Notes under the pieces: model-generated
The model's database searches: none
The model's input: the letters and a program-made list of their open reading frames with translations, nothing else
Told to the model about the DNA's origin: nothing
Assembly: GCF_001590605.1 (NCBI RefSeq)
Contig: NZ_CP014504.1
Span: 2,790,001-2,854,000, forward strand
Source: Pedobacter cryoconitis
GTDB taxonomy: Bacteria > Bacteroidota > Bacteroidia > Sphingobacteriales > Sphingobacteriaceae
DNA: 64,000 bases
Reading direction: 5' to 3'
Translations under genes and position numbers: made by a program
Shown here: positions 27,399 through 35,089 of the stretch, one piece after another
How the letters are laid out: every line of letters begins with the position of its first letter
Position numbering within the stretch: position 1 is the stretch's first letter

Positions 27399-28389
27399 TT
27401 ATCAACTTTATACTACCCCTTATCATCACCAGGATCTGAGTAAATCTTCTTTCCTGATTACTGGAGGAGCGGGCTTTATTGGTTCAAATCTGGTCAAGTA
27501 CCTCTTAAAATATGGTGCCGGCCAAGTACGTGTGCTGGATAATTTATCTACTGGCTTCAGAAAGAATCTGGAAGAGTTTGAATCCAATCCTGCTTTTGAA
27601 TTTATCAATGGTGATATCCGTGATCCTGCTACCTGTATGTCGGCTTGCAAGGGAATTGATTATGTAACCCACCAGGCAGCATTAGGTTCTGTACCGCGTT
27701 CTATTAAAGATCCGCTAACAACCAGCCAGGTCAACATAGAAGGCTTTTTAAACCTGCTGATGGCTGTCAAAGAACAACAGGTAAAGAGAATGGTCTATGC
27801 TGCTTCTTCTTCTACCTATGGCGACAGTAAGGAATTACCCAAAACAGAAGAACGCATTGGTGCTCCGCTTTCTCCTTATGCAGTCACTAAATTAGTCAAT
27901 GAGCTGTATGCAGATGTTTTCAGAAAGACTTATGGAACTGATAGTGTCGGTTTAAGATATTTTAACGTTTTCGGCCCCAATCAAGATCCCGGAGGTGCTT
28001 ATGCAGCAGTTATTCCGCTCTTGATGAAAGCGGTGCTGACTGGTGCTGCGCCTGTGATTAATGGTGATGGCAGCCAGACCAGAGATTTCACTTTTATTGA
28101 AAATGTAGTCCAGGCAAATATTAAAGCCTTGTTATTTACTGGTAATGTTCCGCATACCATTTATAATGTAGCTTACAGTGAACGTATTTCGCTAAATGAG
28201 CTCTGGGCATTGATAAAGAAACTCCATGGCACTGACCCCGGACAGACTTATGGTCCATCCAGGGCGGGGGATATTCATGATTCACTGGCAAACATAAACA
28301 GGATCAAAGAAGACCTGGGTTATGCTCCTTTATATAATGTACAAAAAGGTTTGGAGTATACTCTGAACTGGATGCGAAATAAATCATAG
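27385..28389 (+). CDS. tviC: UDP-GlcNAc 4-epimerase-like enzyme (TviC/WbpP)
   Basis: 334 residues, extended SDR. Motifs: [14 protein letters not shown] (about 27-40), [21 protein letters not shown], catalytic SSSTYG and YAVTKLVNE (Tyr-x3-Lys), and [21 protein letters not shown]. The SVPRSI and NQDPGG segments are typical of WbpP/TviC enzymes, which interconvert UDP-GlcNAc and UDP-GalNAc (or the acids). Coupled to the dehydrogenase gene by overlap. Its stop abuts the stop of the next, opposite-strand gene with no base between. Confidence 0.9.
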   Translation: MEDSNYQLYTTPYHHQDLSKSSFLITGGAGFIGSNLVKYLLKYGAGQVRVLDNLSTGFRKNLEEFESNPAFEFINGDIRDPATCMSACKGIDYVTHQAALGSVPRSIKDPLTTSQVNIEGFLNLLMAVKEQQVKRMVYAASSSTYGDSKELPKTEERIGAPLSPYAVTKLVNELYADVFRKTYGTDSVGLRYFNVFGPNQDPGGAYAAVIPLLMKAVLTGAAPVINGDGSQTRDFTFIENVVQANIKALLFTGNVPHTIYNVAYSERISLNELWALIKKLHGTDPGQTYGPSRAGDIHDSLANINRIKEDLGYAPLYNVQKGLEYTLNWMRNKS

Positions 28390-29115
28390 TTAATCTTCAT
28401 AGCGGTCTGCAATTTTCCTGGTAATAATCTTCTCTACTGATCTCCAGTAAAATCTGGCCATCATGTCTTCTACTCTGCGCATCACTTCGGGAAACTCATA
28501 GCCACTGATGATGTAATTATCCTTCGCAAATAGTTTGAATAAGAGTCTTTGTTTACGCTCATTGAGCTTCCTTAGTGTTACATTGGGCATATATTCTCTA
28601 TGCATCGCATAATTCTCTGCAAGATCGGTTGTGATTAAACCGGTTTCAGGATCCTTATACAAAAGAATTTCCCTCGAATTTGTGATTGCAGAAAAGCAAA
28701 ACCGGCTGTACAGATTGGGATGTAATCTATCGTTATGCTTATTTAAAAACCTGGTAACTTCCAGAACCAGTTCAAAGTTTCCATCAGGAAAATTCTCTAC
28801 AAATTCTTCTTTGAAACAGATAAACAGGTTTTCAGCTAACCGCTCACTATTAAATACAGCTACACAAATTGATAATGCTGCAGTATAGGAAGCATTCTGT
28901 CCAAGTTCCCCCCATTCAAAGCTACAATCATAAAATGGACGCAGCGCTGTTGCAGTTTCCGGAAATACTTCTAAATGATTTACCCATAGCCTCCGGATAG
29001 TTTTAACGGGTACTGATAGTTGATTGGAAACGGTGACTGTTCCTTTAATATGAAAAACTTTTTCTGGTAGATCGATGTCCCATTTCACTGTTTTAGATCC
29101 TGTATTTTTATTCAT
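28390..29115 (-). CDS. uncharacterised 241-residue protein
   Basis: I do not recognise a family. No signal peptide or membrane segment. The sequence is rich in aromatic and charged residues, with WDIDLPEKVFHIKGTV at the N-terminus, a predicted beta region to about 60, then helices (FLNKHNDRLHPNLYSRFCF, ELNERK-type stretch near 185) and a basic end (YWRSVEKIITRKIADRYED). The stop touches the tviC stop tail to tail. Downstream of its start on the other side is a 560-base non-coding region. The coding bias is normal, so a real gene; function open. Confidence 0.7.
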   Translation of the reverse strand: MNKNTGSKTVKWDIDLPEKVFHIKGTVTVSNQLSVPVKTIRRLWVNHLEVFPETATALRPFYDCSFEWGELGQNASYTAALSICVAVFNSERLAENLFICFKEEFVENFPDGNFELVLEVTRFLNKHNDRLHPNLYSRFCFSAITNSREILLYKDPETGLITTDLAENYAMHREYMPNVTLRKLNERKQRLLFKLFAKDNYIISGYEFPEVMRRVEDMMARFYWRSVEKIITRKIADRYED

Positions 29116-29283
29116 AAGCGCGTTTTAATTCAGAAATAAAAGAGAAAAGAAAAGGTATGGCGGCCAAGCTCTACGCGTTGAACCAGGAGAATTTGCCGGC
29201 CGCACATCCCATTTTCTTCATCAAGGTAATTGGTGTTTATACGGAGCTGCGGTGCAAATAGACGAATTCTGAAAAAAAGAACA

Positions 29284-29473
29284 GGGTCGGCTACTTGCCC
29301 GTCTAATGTAACAGAGGTTCTGGTAAACCTATATATTTTTTACAAAATATACCCTACAATAAACTTAAGCAAGCAACCGACCCCATATTTATAGGTTCAG
29401 GCTGCTTGACTTATCTCGTAGGGTATTGTATGAAATTTACCAGATTTCTGTTACGAGGCTCGTCAAGCAGTCC
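29284..29473. ncRNA. candidate structured RNA or large palindrome
   Basis: Four complementary pairs are interleaved: GGGTCGG-CTACTTGC (29284-29298) with GCAAGC-AACCGACCC (29369-29383); GTAACAGAGG-TTCTGGTAAA (29308-29327) with TTTACCAGA-TTTCTGTTAC (29436-29454); ATACCCTAC (29349-29357) with GTAGGGTAT (29418-29426); GCTGCTTGAC-TTATCTCG (29401-29418) with CGAGGCTCGTCAAGCAGTC (29454-29472). The second, third and a third CAAGCA/TGCTTG pairing form one ~150-base rod with internal bubbles, in layout like 6S RNA; the others would give two separate hairpins. Transcription is not shown. Confidence 0.45.
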
Positions 29474-29586
29474 TTCATTTTCAATTGAAGAACTGCAAAA
29501 TTATAAATTTGTATCAATCTATATTCTATTGCATAGTAATAATTTAAATAAGTAAACAAATTTGTAGACTAATTACTCAAATAAAA

Positions 29587-29653
29587 GTATAATTCTACAT
29601 TATAAATACTAATATCAACATAATTGTAGAATTATACTAATAAAATGTAGAAT
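29587..29653. promoter_or_regulatory. inverted-repeat operator ahead of the small HTH gene
   Basis: GTATAATTCTACA (29587-29599) and TGTAGAATTATAC (29625-29637) are perfect inverted 13-mers 25 bases apart; another TGTAGAAT half site is at 29646-29653. Position just before a HTH gene suggests autoregulation. Confidence 0.5.
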
Positions 29654-29686
29654 ATTCTTAAACATTATTGGTTTACCTTGTTTTTA

Positions 29687-30043
29687 GTGAAAAAAGAGGA
29701 TATTAAGAACCATAAGGGTGAGCTTTTAGATGCCATTGTCCGTACCTCGGGAATGACTATAACGGCTGTAGCTAAGGCAGCAGGATATGATAGAACTAGT
29801 TATTATAACCATATTCTGGAAGCTAAATTACCTTATAAAATAATCTCAAAATACGGAAAAGCACTTAGACATGACTTTTCTGGTGAATATCCTGAAGAGA
29901 AGGCAGCTCAGACAAGCAATTCTACAGAAGTCATCAGTTATGAAGAAATGGAAAAGGAAAGAAATTATTGGCGCGATAAGTATTACACTTTAGCAGATAA
30001 AGTTCTTGATAAATTTACAAAAGATAACTTCAGTGAGCTATAG
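29687..30043 (+). CDS. small HTH DNA-binding protein
   Basis: About 118 residues. GTG at 29687 is the likely start (VKKEDIKNHKGELLDAI); a TTG lies three codons upstream. Residues 20-60 hold an XRE-like HTH: GMTITAVAKAAGYDRTSYYNHILEAKL, with the recognition helix around DRTSYYNHI. The C-terminal half is a helix (EEMEKERNYWRDKYYTLADKVLDKF), a likely dimerisation coiled coil. Similar proteins regulate mobile or phage-like genes, but none is adjacent. The upstream inverted repeats at 29587-29653 are candidate binding sites. Confidence 0.65.
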   Translation: MKKEDIKNHKGELLDAIVRTSGMTITAVAKAAGYDRTSYYNHILEAKLPYKIISKYGKALRHDFSGEYPEEKAAQTSNSTEVISYEEMEKERNYWRDKYYTLADKVLDKFTKDNFSEL

Positions 30044-30051
30044 TAAATCGA

Positions 30052-30567
30052 TTAGCCTGATTCACTTTGTGCTGCAGGATTAATAAACTCAACTGCAATT
30101 TTCGTTAAATAAGCATCAGCAGCTTTCTCCTCAGCAAGACAATCTTTCAATAGCATTTTAGCTTTTGGATAATCCAGCTCTGCCAGTAAAGAGATTAAAC
30201 TTCCATAACTAGCTATTTTGTAATGCGCAATCAGTTGAACGGCGTAAATTATTGCCGCATCTCTCAATGCAGTGCCGGTTTCTACTGTTTTTACTATAGA
30301 AGCTGCCTTTTCACTTAGAATTTCAATAATATCGCAATTCCCCTTCCCCACTTGCTGGTTCATGCTATCAAAAATGATATCCAGGCGTTGTACGCGCAAA
30401 CTGGCCTCTTCTGACTGTGCGATTAATGCGCGTTGCAGTTCTTCAGTAAATGCGGCTATAGATAGTGCGGCGGCACAATTAATTAGTTTTTTTTCGGCTA
30501 TATATAGATCTTGCAAACACTGAATAAAGAAATCTTGCAAGCCTTGCGCTCTGAGTTGATCTACCAT
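30052..30567 (-). CDS. DUF892 ferritin-like protein (YciE-like)
   Basis: 171 residues forming a four-helix bundle of the DUF892 kind: LQDFFIQCLQDLYIAEKKLI (about 10-29), then EELQRALIAQSEEASLRVQRLDIIF, GTALRDAAIIYAVQLIAHYKIASYG (about 97-121) and a final helix LLKDCLAEEKAADAYLTKIAVE. The repeated helix pairs carry E/H residues as in ferritin-like proteins; in the first helix the usual Glu pair is AEKK. Members are stress-induced in other bacteria. Convergent with the HTH gene: 8 bases separate the two stops. Function unproven. Confidence 0.85.
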   Translation of the reverse strand: MVDQLRAQGLQDFFIQCLQDLYIAEKKLINCAAALSIAAFTEELQRALIAQSEEASLRVQRLDIIFDSMNQQVGKGNCDIIEILSEKAASIVKTVETGTALRDAAIIYAVQLIAHYKIASYGSLISLLAELDYPKAKMLLKDCLAEEKAADAYLTKIAVEFINPAAQSESG

Positions 30568-30669
30568 AAGGCAATGATTTAATTTCTTTTAGGAACGGAT
30601 CCTACAAGGATTAACGGTATTAAAACAAGCAGAACTCAGAAAAGTTTACGTAAATCACTTTTAGTTCCA

Positions 30670-30677
30670 TAGCTTTG
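30670..30677 (+). promoter_or_regulatory. -7 element of the 83-residue gene
   Basis: TAGCTTTG, a perfect TAnnTTTG, 19 bases before the ATG at 30697. Confidence 0.5.
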
Positions 30678-30696
30678 GAGAGATTTAAAATTCATT

Positions 30697-30948
30697 ATGG
30701 CAGTATTACATAGAAAAGAAGAGAAAATAGAAGTTGTGCTCAGTAAGCTTCCAAAAGATTATACAGATGAACAATTTGTGGAAACTTTCATCCAGCTTTA
30801 TTCAAAAGACTGGGGAAAGATCAAAGCAAATTACATCAAACAGTCACAGGATAAAGAGCCTGGAACAATTATTACTATGCCTAAGCCAGAGTTGTACTTA
30901 AAAAGTGTTTTAACAGTTTACCTGGAAAACAGAGACAAGAAAGGTTAG
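30697..30948 (+). CDS. small conserved unknown protein
   Basis: 83 residues, soluble, no signal peptide. Visible content: VLSKLPKDYTDEQFVETFIQLYSKDWGKIKANYIKQ (split here around residues 15-49) and a C-terminal helix LKSVLTVYLENRDKK. I do not recognise a named family. ATG at 30697 with a good -7 element makes a real gene likely. It ends 44 bases before the convergent SRAP gene stop, with a small hairpin between. Confidence 0.65.
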   Translation: MAVLHRKEEKIEVVLSKLPKDYTDEQFVETFIQLYSKDWGKIKANYIKQSQDKEPGTIITMPKPELYLKSVLTVYLENRDKKG

Positions 30949-30959
30949 AAAATATAGGG

Positions 30960-30991
30960 TAGAAGTATAAGTGCCTTCATTTATACTTCTA
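30960..30991. terminator. hairpin between convergent genes
   Basis: TAGAAGTATAA (30960-30970) and TTATACTTCTA (30981-30991) are perfect inverted repeats. There is no T-run, so its strength as a terminator is uncertain. Confidence 0.5.
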
Positions 30992-31681
30992 TCAATTGAT
31001 TGCCTGTATGAGTTCAGGCCGGTTATTAATCACCCCTTTAATCACCGTTGCATTTACAGCTTTGTCTACTCTGTAGCAATCCATCAATTCATCCGGATAA
31101 GCTTTGCAAAGATTCAACAGATCGGGAGTTCCCAAATCTTTACTTAGCCAAAGCGCTTCTTCTTCCCTGCTGAGTATAACCGGCATTCTAAATTTAGGCG
31201 CATGGACTTTTCCCACGGTTTCATTAGCCTGCGTAGTCATAATGGTAAAGGAACGGTAGACTTCTCCTGAAAACTGATCTTTCCACTGGCTCCAAAGTCC
31301 GGCAAAAGCAAATAAATCCCTATCCTTCAACACAAAACGATAAGGCAAAGTTTCTCCGGTTTTTTTGTCCCATTCATAAAAGCCATCTGCCAGCACTAAA
31401 CAAGTTTTGCGATGTGTAATCAGTGGTGCAAACGTTTTTTTACCCATGATTTCTTCGGAACGTGCATTCAGCGTAGAAAAATCAAGTTTGGTACTTTGGG
31501 CCCAGTAAGGGACCAGTCCAAAATGCATCAGTTGTGCGGTATCAGGCTCATCAGCAGTAATTACCAATCCTTTTTGCGTAGGTGCAAGGTTATAGTTGGG
31601 TTTGTAACCGGCAGGAAATTTGACTTGATAACGGATTAATAAGTCCTTTTGGGCTTTAGTAAGCGTATAGCGTGCACACAT
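30992..31681 (-). CDS. SRAP/HMCES-family abasic-site protein (YedK-like)
   Basis: 229 residues with catalytic Cys2 (MCARYTLT), Asn in PNYNLAPTQ (about 29-37), Glu in DGFYEWDKKTG and the catalytic His in VGKVHAPKFRMPVIL. It crosslinks to abasic sites in single-stranded DNA and protects them. Widely SOS-linked. The 5' end is only 17 bases from the ATG of the divergent small gene. All active-site residues are present. Confidence 0.95.
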   Translation of the reverse strand: MCARYTLTKAQKDLLIRYQVKFPAGYKPNYNLAPTQKGLVITADEPDTAQLMHFGLVPYWAQSTKLDFSTLNARSEEIMGKKTFAPLITHRKTCLVLADGFYEWDKKTGETLPYRFVLKDRDLFAFAGLWSQWKDQFSGEVYRSFTIMTTQANETVGKVHAPKFRMPVILSREEEALWLSKDLGTPDLLNLCKAYPDELMDCYRVDKAVNATVIKGVINNRPELIQAIN

Positions 31682-31686
31682 TTTTA

Positions 31687-31694
31687 TATCTTTG
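31687..31694 (+). promoter_or_regulatory. -7 element of the 75-residue gene (near-leaderless)
   Basis: TATCTTTG (TAnnTTTG) ends 4 bases before the ATG at 31699, so transcription would start about at the start codon. The element also lies between two divergent starts. Confidence 0.45.
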
Positions 31695-31698
31695 CGTA

Positions 31699-31926
31699 AT
31701 GAGTTATAAAGTAACCAAATTTGAAGTTAATTTTGAGGGTAAACCTGTTCCGGTTGCTGTACATTCAGTGACCGATGGCGAGGAAACAAACCACATAGTT
31801 TCTATAGATGACCATGAGAATTTCGAAATCAAAATGACTAAAGAAAACAAATGGAAGGCTGATAATGGCACAGGAATCAATGAAGATCTTCTTGATTTAA
31901 TTACCGCGCATTATCAGGCTCCTTAA
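31699..31926 (+). CDS. small unknown protein
   Basis: 75 residues from ATG 31699 (MSYKVTKFEVNFEGKPVPV); an earlier start at 31672 would overlap the SRAP start and is less likely. Soluble, with VAVHSVTDGEETNHIVSIDDHENFEIKM suggesting a small beta protein. No family recognised. It stands between the SRAP gene (divergent) and the HAD gene (convergent, 7 bases apart). Confidence 0.6.
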   Translation: MSYKVTKFEVNFEGKPVPVAVHSVTDGEETNHIVSIDDHENFEIKMTKENKWKADNGTGINEDLLDLITAHYQAP

Positions 31927-31933
31927 TTGCGTA

Positions 31934-32599
31934 TCAGATCAGTTCATTTGCTTTGATATAGGCTGTAGCCGCTCTGAAGTCTTTAAATATCCGGTCAGCA
32001 CTGGCAAGCTTCACATGACTTTCTTCTTCACCCTGAATGGCAAAACAAGTTAAATCAGCATTCTTAGCTGCTAATAACCCGTTCACCGTATCCTCAAATA
32101 CCAGGCATTCATTTTTAGGAAATCCAATTCCCTGAACAGCAAGATTATAAGATTCCGGATCCGGCTTGCTTTTAGTCACATCGCTCCTGGTCACTAGTAG
32201 TTTGAAATATTTTCCAAGTCCGTTTTTCTTAAACAATTCGTCTACATCAGGTCTTTTACTCGCTGTAACGAGGGCCATGGCCATACCTTTTGTTAAAAAG
32301 AAGTCCATTGTTTCGGCTACATATGGCATCAATTCAATGGTACTCGTCCTTAAGCGCTCATTAGTCAGCTCTTCTTTCCTGGTAATCAACACCTCCAGAG
32401 GCGATGCTATTTCATATAACTCTTTTAACCTTTTAGCATTTCCCGGCAAAGGGATACCGGCAAAGTTCAGAAGGAAATCTGAGTATTCGAGCTGAACATC
32501 AGATTCTGCTAATATCTCATTCCATACCCGGTAATGAAAATGTTCTGAATCTACAAGTGTACCGTCTAAATCAAAAAGCAGTGCTTTAAATTTCGTCAT
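31934..32599 (-). CDS. HAD-family hydrolase (beta-phosphoglucomutase-like)
   Basis: About 221 residues from ATG 32599 (the preceding TTG is unlikely). Motif I DLDGTLVDSEH (about 9-19), motif II VTASKR, motif III K (SKPDPESYNLAVQGIGF) and motif IV VFEDTVNGLLAAKNA. The cap after motif I is of the C1 type seen in phosphoglycolate phosphatases and beta-phosphoglucomutases. It hydrolyses or moves phosphate on a small sugar phosphate; substrate unknown. Eight bases separate it from the upstream hydrolase gene, so likely co-transcribed. Confidence 0.88.
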   Translation of the reverse strand: MTKFKALLFDLDGTLVDSEHFHYRVWNEILAESDVQLEYSDFLLNFAGIPLPGNAKRLKELYEIASPLEVLITRKEELTNERLRTSTIELMPYVAETMDFFLTKGMAMALVTASKRPDVDELFKKNGLGKYFKLLVTRSDVTKSKPDPESYNLAVQGIGFPKNECLVFEDTVNGLLAAKNADLTCFAIQGEEESHVKLASADRIFKDFRAATAYIKANELI

Positions 32600-32607
32600 C
32601 AATAAGG

Positions 32608-33933
32608 TTATTTTTTACTGTTCAGTTTTATCCAGGCTACAAGGTCGTTGATCAATGTTTCAGACACGCTGGATGCCGTTGCATATTGACTGATATCGCC
32701 TTTTTCTACCTGAGAACTTAGTAAATGGTTCAAATCAGGATATAATTTCAAGGTTACGTTCTTCTTTTTATTCAGTGCAGCGTCCCATAAATCATAGTCA
32801 CGGGTTGAAACCTGAAAATCGTTACCTCCTTGTACAACCAGCATACGTTGTTTGTTTATTTTTTTTGCAACCTCTACCTGATTGTATTTATTCAGATCGA
32901 TCCAGTAAGATACTGGCAAACCTAAAATCGCAGAGTCAGCTTTCATATTACCCAAAGCAACCAGCCTGGTTCTTTCCAGCTCTTTATTGATAGCAGCAAA
33001 CTTAGCTTTGGTAGCCTGTGTAGTATCCTTAGTTGCATTGAATACATCTTTTTCCTGTTCAATGATTACATCAGTAAAACTTCTGGCTGGAGCAGCTGCC
33101 AGGATTAATCCACTTAATTCTGGTGCCAGGCCAGCTATTCTTGGGGCCAGCATTCCCCCAAGGCTATGCCCCATCAGGTAAATTTGTTTTTTATCAATAT
33201 CAGGAATTGTAGCAGCCAGGGCTACTGCCGCCACTGCATCATCAATCACTTCTTCCTTTACCGTGAATGCTTTTCCAAATTCACCGCTATAAATTCTTGT
33301 TCTTTTGACATAACGTATGCTGGCTATTCCTTTTGCAGCAAAACCAGCAGCCAGATCTTTGAAAGGTTTGTTTGGGCCTACTGTTTCATCCATATCGCCA
33401 GGCCCGGAACCATGTACCAGGACTACAATTGGAAAATTCTTTGTATTTTTTGGTGTAGTTAATATTCCAACCAGGCTATGCCCTGGAGTCTTTACATAAA
33501 TTTCTTTTTCTGCATATAAGGTGGTATCTGCATAAGCAGGATTCAGATATTTTGCTTCTGATTTATTGGGTGCAGGAGTAAAACCGATCATATTTCCAGC
33601 TTTATTGTAGATCAGCCTGAATCCTTGCGTAGCATTCGCAAATTTTCCGTCCACAATAACAATAAAAAAGTCGCCATTAACTTTACTTTCAACACCGTTT
33701 GCAGATTCAAATTTCCCTAGTTTCTCGTTAAAAACACCCCAAAGTTTCTGTAAATCTTCGACAGAAACTTTTGCGGATACGCTTGGATCAAAATATGCCT
33801 GTGCTTCGGTAAATTTCTTTTGATTCATCAGGTCAAAAAAGTCGGTAGAGCGGTTAAACAGTTTAATAATATCTTGCGAAAATGACAAGGTAGAGAACAG
33901 CATTGCAAAGATTAGTAGCGTAATTTTCTTCAT
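32608..33933 (-). CDS. secreted alpha/beta hydrolase with DUF3887 domain
   Basis: 441 residues. Signal peptide 1-19 (STLSFSQ). Residues 25-125 form a DUF3887 (SnoaL-like, FDLMNQKKFTEAQAYFDP, VVIVDGKFANATQGF-like run). The C-terminal ~300 residues are a serine hydrolase: oxyanion region VLVHGSGPGDMDETVG, nucleophile elbow GHSLGGMLAP, and His in LKLYPDLNHLL. It probably acts in the periplasm on an ester or peptide. Promoter at 33956-33963. Confidence 0.9.
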   Translation of the reverse strand: MKKITLLIFAMLFSTLSFSQDIIKLFNRSTDFFDLMNQKKFTEAQAYFDPSVSAKVSVEDLQKLWGVFNEKLGKFESANGVESKVNGDFFIVIVDGKFANATQGFRLIYNKAGNMIGFTPAPNKSEAKYLNPAYADTTLYAEKEIYVKTPGHSLVGILTTPKNTKNFPIVVLVHGSGPGDMDETVGPNKPFKDLAAGFAAKGIASIRYVKRTRIYSGEFGKAFTVKEEVIDDAVAAVALAATIPDIDKKQIYLMGHSLGGMLAPRIAGLAPELSGLILAAAPARSFTDVIIEQEKDVFNATKDTTQATKAKFAAINKELERTRLVALGNMKADSAILGLPVSYWIDLNKYNQVEVAKKINKQRMLVVQGGNDFQVSTRDYDLWDAALNKKKNVTLKLYPDLNHLLSSQVEKGDISQYATASSVSETLINDLVAWIKLNSKK

Positions 33934-33955
33934 GTAATTGATATGGCTTTAAAAT

Positions 33956-33963
33956 CAAAGCTA
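33956..33963 (-). promoter_or_regulatory. -7 element of the hydrolase gene
   Basis: Minus-strand TAGCTTTG, 23 bases before the ATG. Confidence 0.5.
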
Positions 33964-34079
33964 ACATATTTTTGACTTAAATATCACGCTCTTCATGAAA
34001 AAATCAAGTACCTTGGAGTAAGTGCATTTTTCTTATTACTTAACTGAATTATGCATATTTATGATTTGAACTTAGAAAT

Positions 34080-34901
34080 ATGACAACGAAGAAAAAAATA
34101 CGTGTATGTGTTGCAGGAGCAACTGGCTGGGCCGGTTCAGAACTTTGTAAGGGGATTGTTTTAACAGCCGATCTGGAATTAGTTTCAGCAGTATCGCGTA
34201 AAAGTGCAGGTAAAGATTTGAACGAATTGCTGAACTTATCCAACAAGCAGAAGATTCCTGTTTTCGGAACAATAGAAGAGGCTTTGGCTATTCCCTGCGA
34301 TGTTTTAGTAGAGTATACAAAGCCTGATATTGCAAAGCATCAGGTAATTACAGCCATTCAGCATGGAGTTAACGTTGTAGTCGGGGCATCAGGGCTTTCT
34401 GATGCAGACTATGAGGAGATCGGTGCGGTAGCTGATGAAAATAAACAAGCTGTACTTGCTGTTGGGAATTTTGCAATTAGTGTGGTATTGTTAAACAAGT
34501 TTGCAGAAATGGCTGCGAAGTACATGCCGAACTGGGAAATTATTGATTATGCAAGTGACGCCAAGGTAGATTCCCCAAGCGGAAGTACGCTGGAACTTGC
34601 AAACAAGTTAGCTAAGGTTAGCGCATCCAACAAGACTATTCCGATTGAAGATACAAAAGGAATTAAGGAAACCCGGGGTGCAGACATCAATGGAATGCAG
34701 GTACATTCGGTGAGGTTACCTGGTTATGTAATTGCGCTGGAAACTATTTTTGGAATGGAGGATGAAAAACTGATCCTTAAGCATGAGGCTGGAAATAGTG
34801 CAAAACCTTATGTTCAGGGAGCCTTATTAGCCATCAGGAAAGTTGATACTTTTACGGGTTTGAAAAGAGGTTTGGACAATGTAATGGACTTTAATTCATA
34901 A
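34080..34901 (+). CDS. divergent dihydrodipicolinate-reductase-like protein
   Basis: 273 residues. Rossmann start VCVAGATGWAGSELCKGI (about 9-26), NAD-binding VEYTKPD and VVVGASGLSD, and the C-terminal domain with VDSPSGSTLELANKLAK and MQVHSVRLPGYVIALE. It resembles the DapB superfamily. Where canonical DapB has the catalytic His of the H-x-x-K-x-D-x-PSGT motif, this one reads ASDAKVDSPSGS, so the His is Ser while the Lys remains. The canonical Bacteroidota DapB is shorter. Likely an oxidoreductase related to DapB; a role in lysine synthesis is doubtful. No operon partner. Confidence 0.8.
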   Translation: MTTKKKIRVCVAGATGWAGSELCKGIVLTADLELVSAVSRKSAGKDLNELLNLSNKQKIPVFGTIEEALAIPCDVLVEYTKPDIAKHQVITAIQHGVNVVVGASGLSDADYEEIGAVADENKQAVLAVGNFAISVVLLNKFAEMAAKYMPNWEIIDYASDAKVDSPSGSTLELANKLAKVSASNKTIPIEDTKGIKETRGADINGMQVHSVRLPGYVIALETIFGMEDEKLILKHEAGNSAKPYVQGALLAIRKVDTFTGLKRGLDNVMDFNS

Positions 34902-34931
34902 CTATTCCCTTTACTCCTGCCCGATATTTAA

Positions 34932-35042
34932 GAATTCAACAGTTGGTTCTATCAGGAATTGGCTAAACGTGCAGGTGAAGAGAAAGTTCTGGCTAAAGAA
35001 GATATAATAGCAATTAAAATATTTGGAATTATGCTTAAATAA
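34932..35042 (+). pseudogene. C-terminal remnant of a gene
   Basis: A coding-looking frame of 36 codons follows a stop codon (TAA at 34929-34931) and reads EFNSWFYQELAKRAGEEK and then VLAKEDIIAIKIFGIMLK to a stop. It has no start codon and its codon use is like that of genes. Probably the truncated end of a lost gene. No family recognised. Confidence 0.4.
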
Positions 35043-35089
35043 TACTTAGATTTATGATATCAATTTAATATCATTTAAATACTATATTT

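Larger units (their letters stand above)
29116..29686. other. 570-base non-coding region with structured block and operator
   Basis: No open frame of note. From 29156 to 29475 the base composition is higher in GC than the flanks and full of nested inverted repeats (listed separately); from 29476 to 29686 it is very AT-rich with repeated TGTAGAAT half sites ahead of a small HTH gene. I see no tRNA, tmRNA or RNase P signature. Confidence 0.6.

Noticed and set aside
29161..29213. Possible tRNA/tmRNA 3' end on the minus strand (GGTTCAA and a CCA-like end)
   Set aside because: No matching acceptor or other arms can be built; only a chance GGTTCAA.
34902..34931. Terminator after the DapB-like gene
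   Set aside because: No stem-loop could be found before the relic begins.
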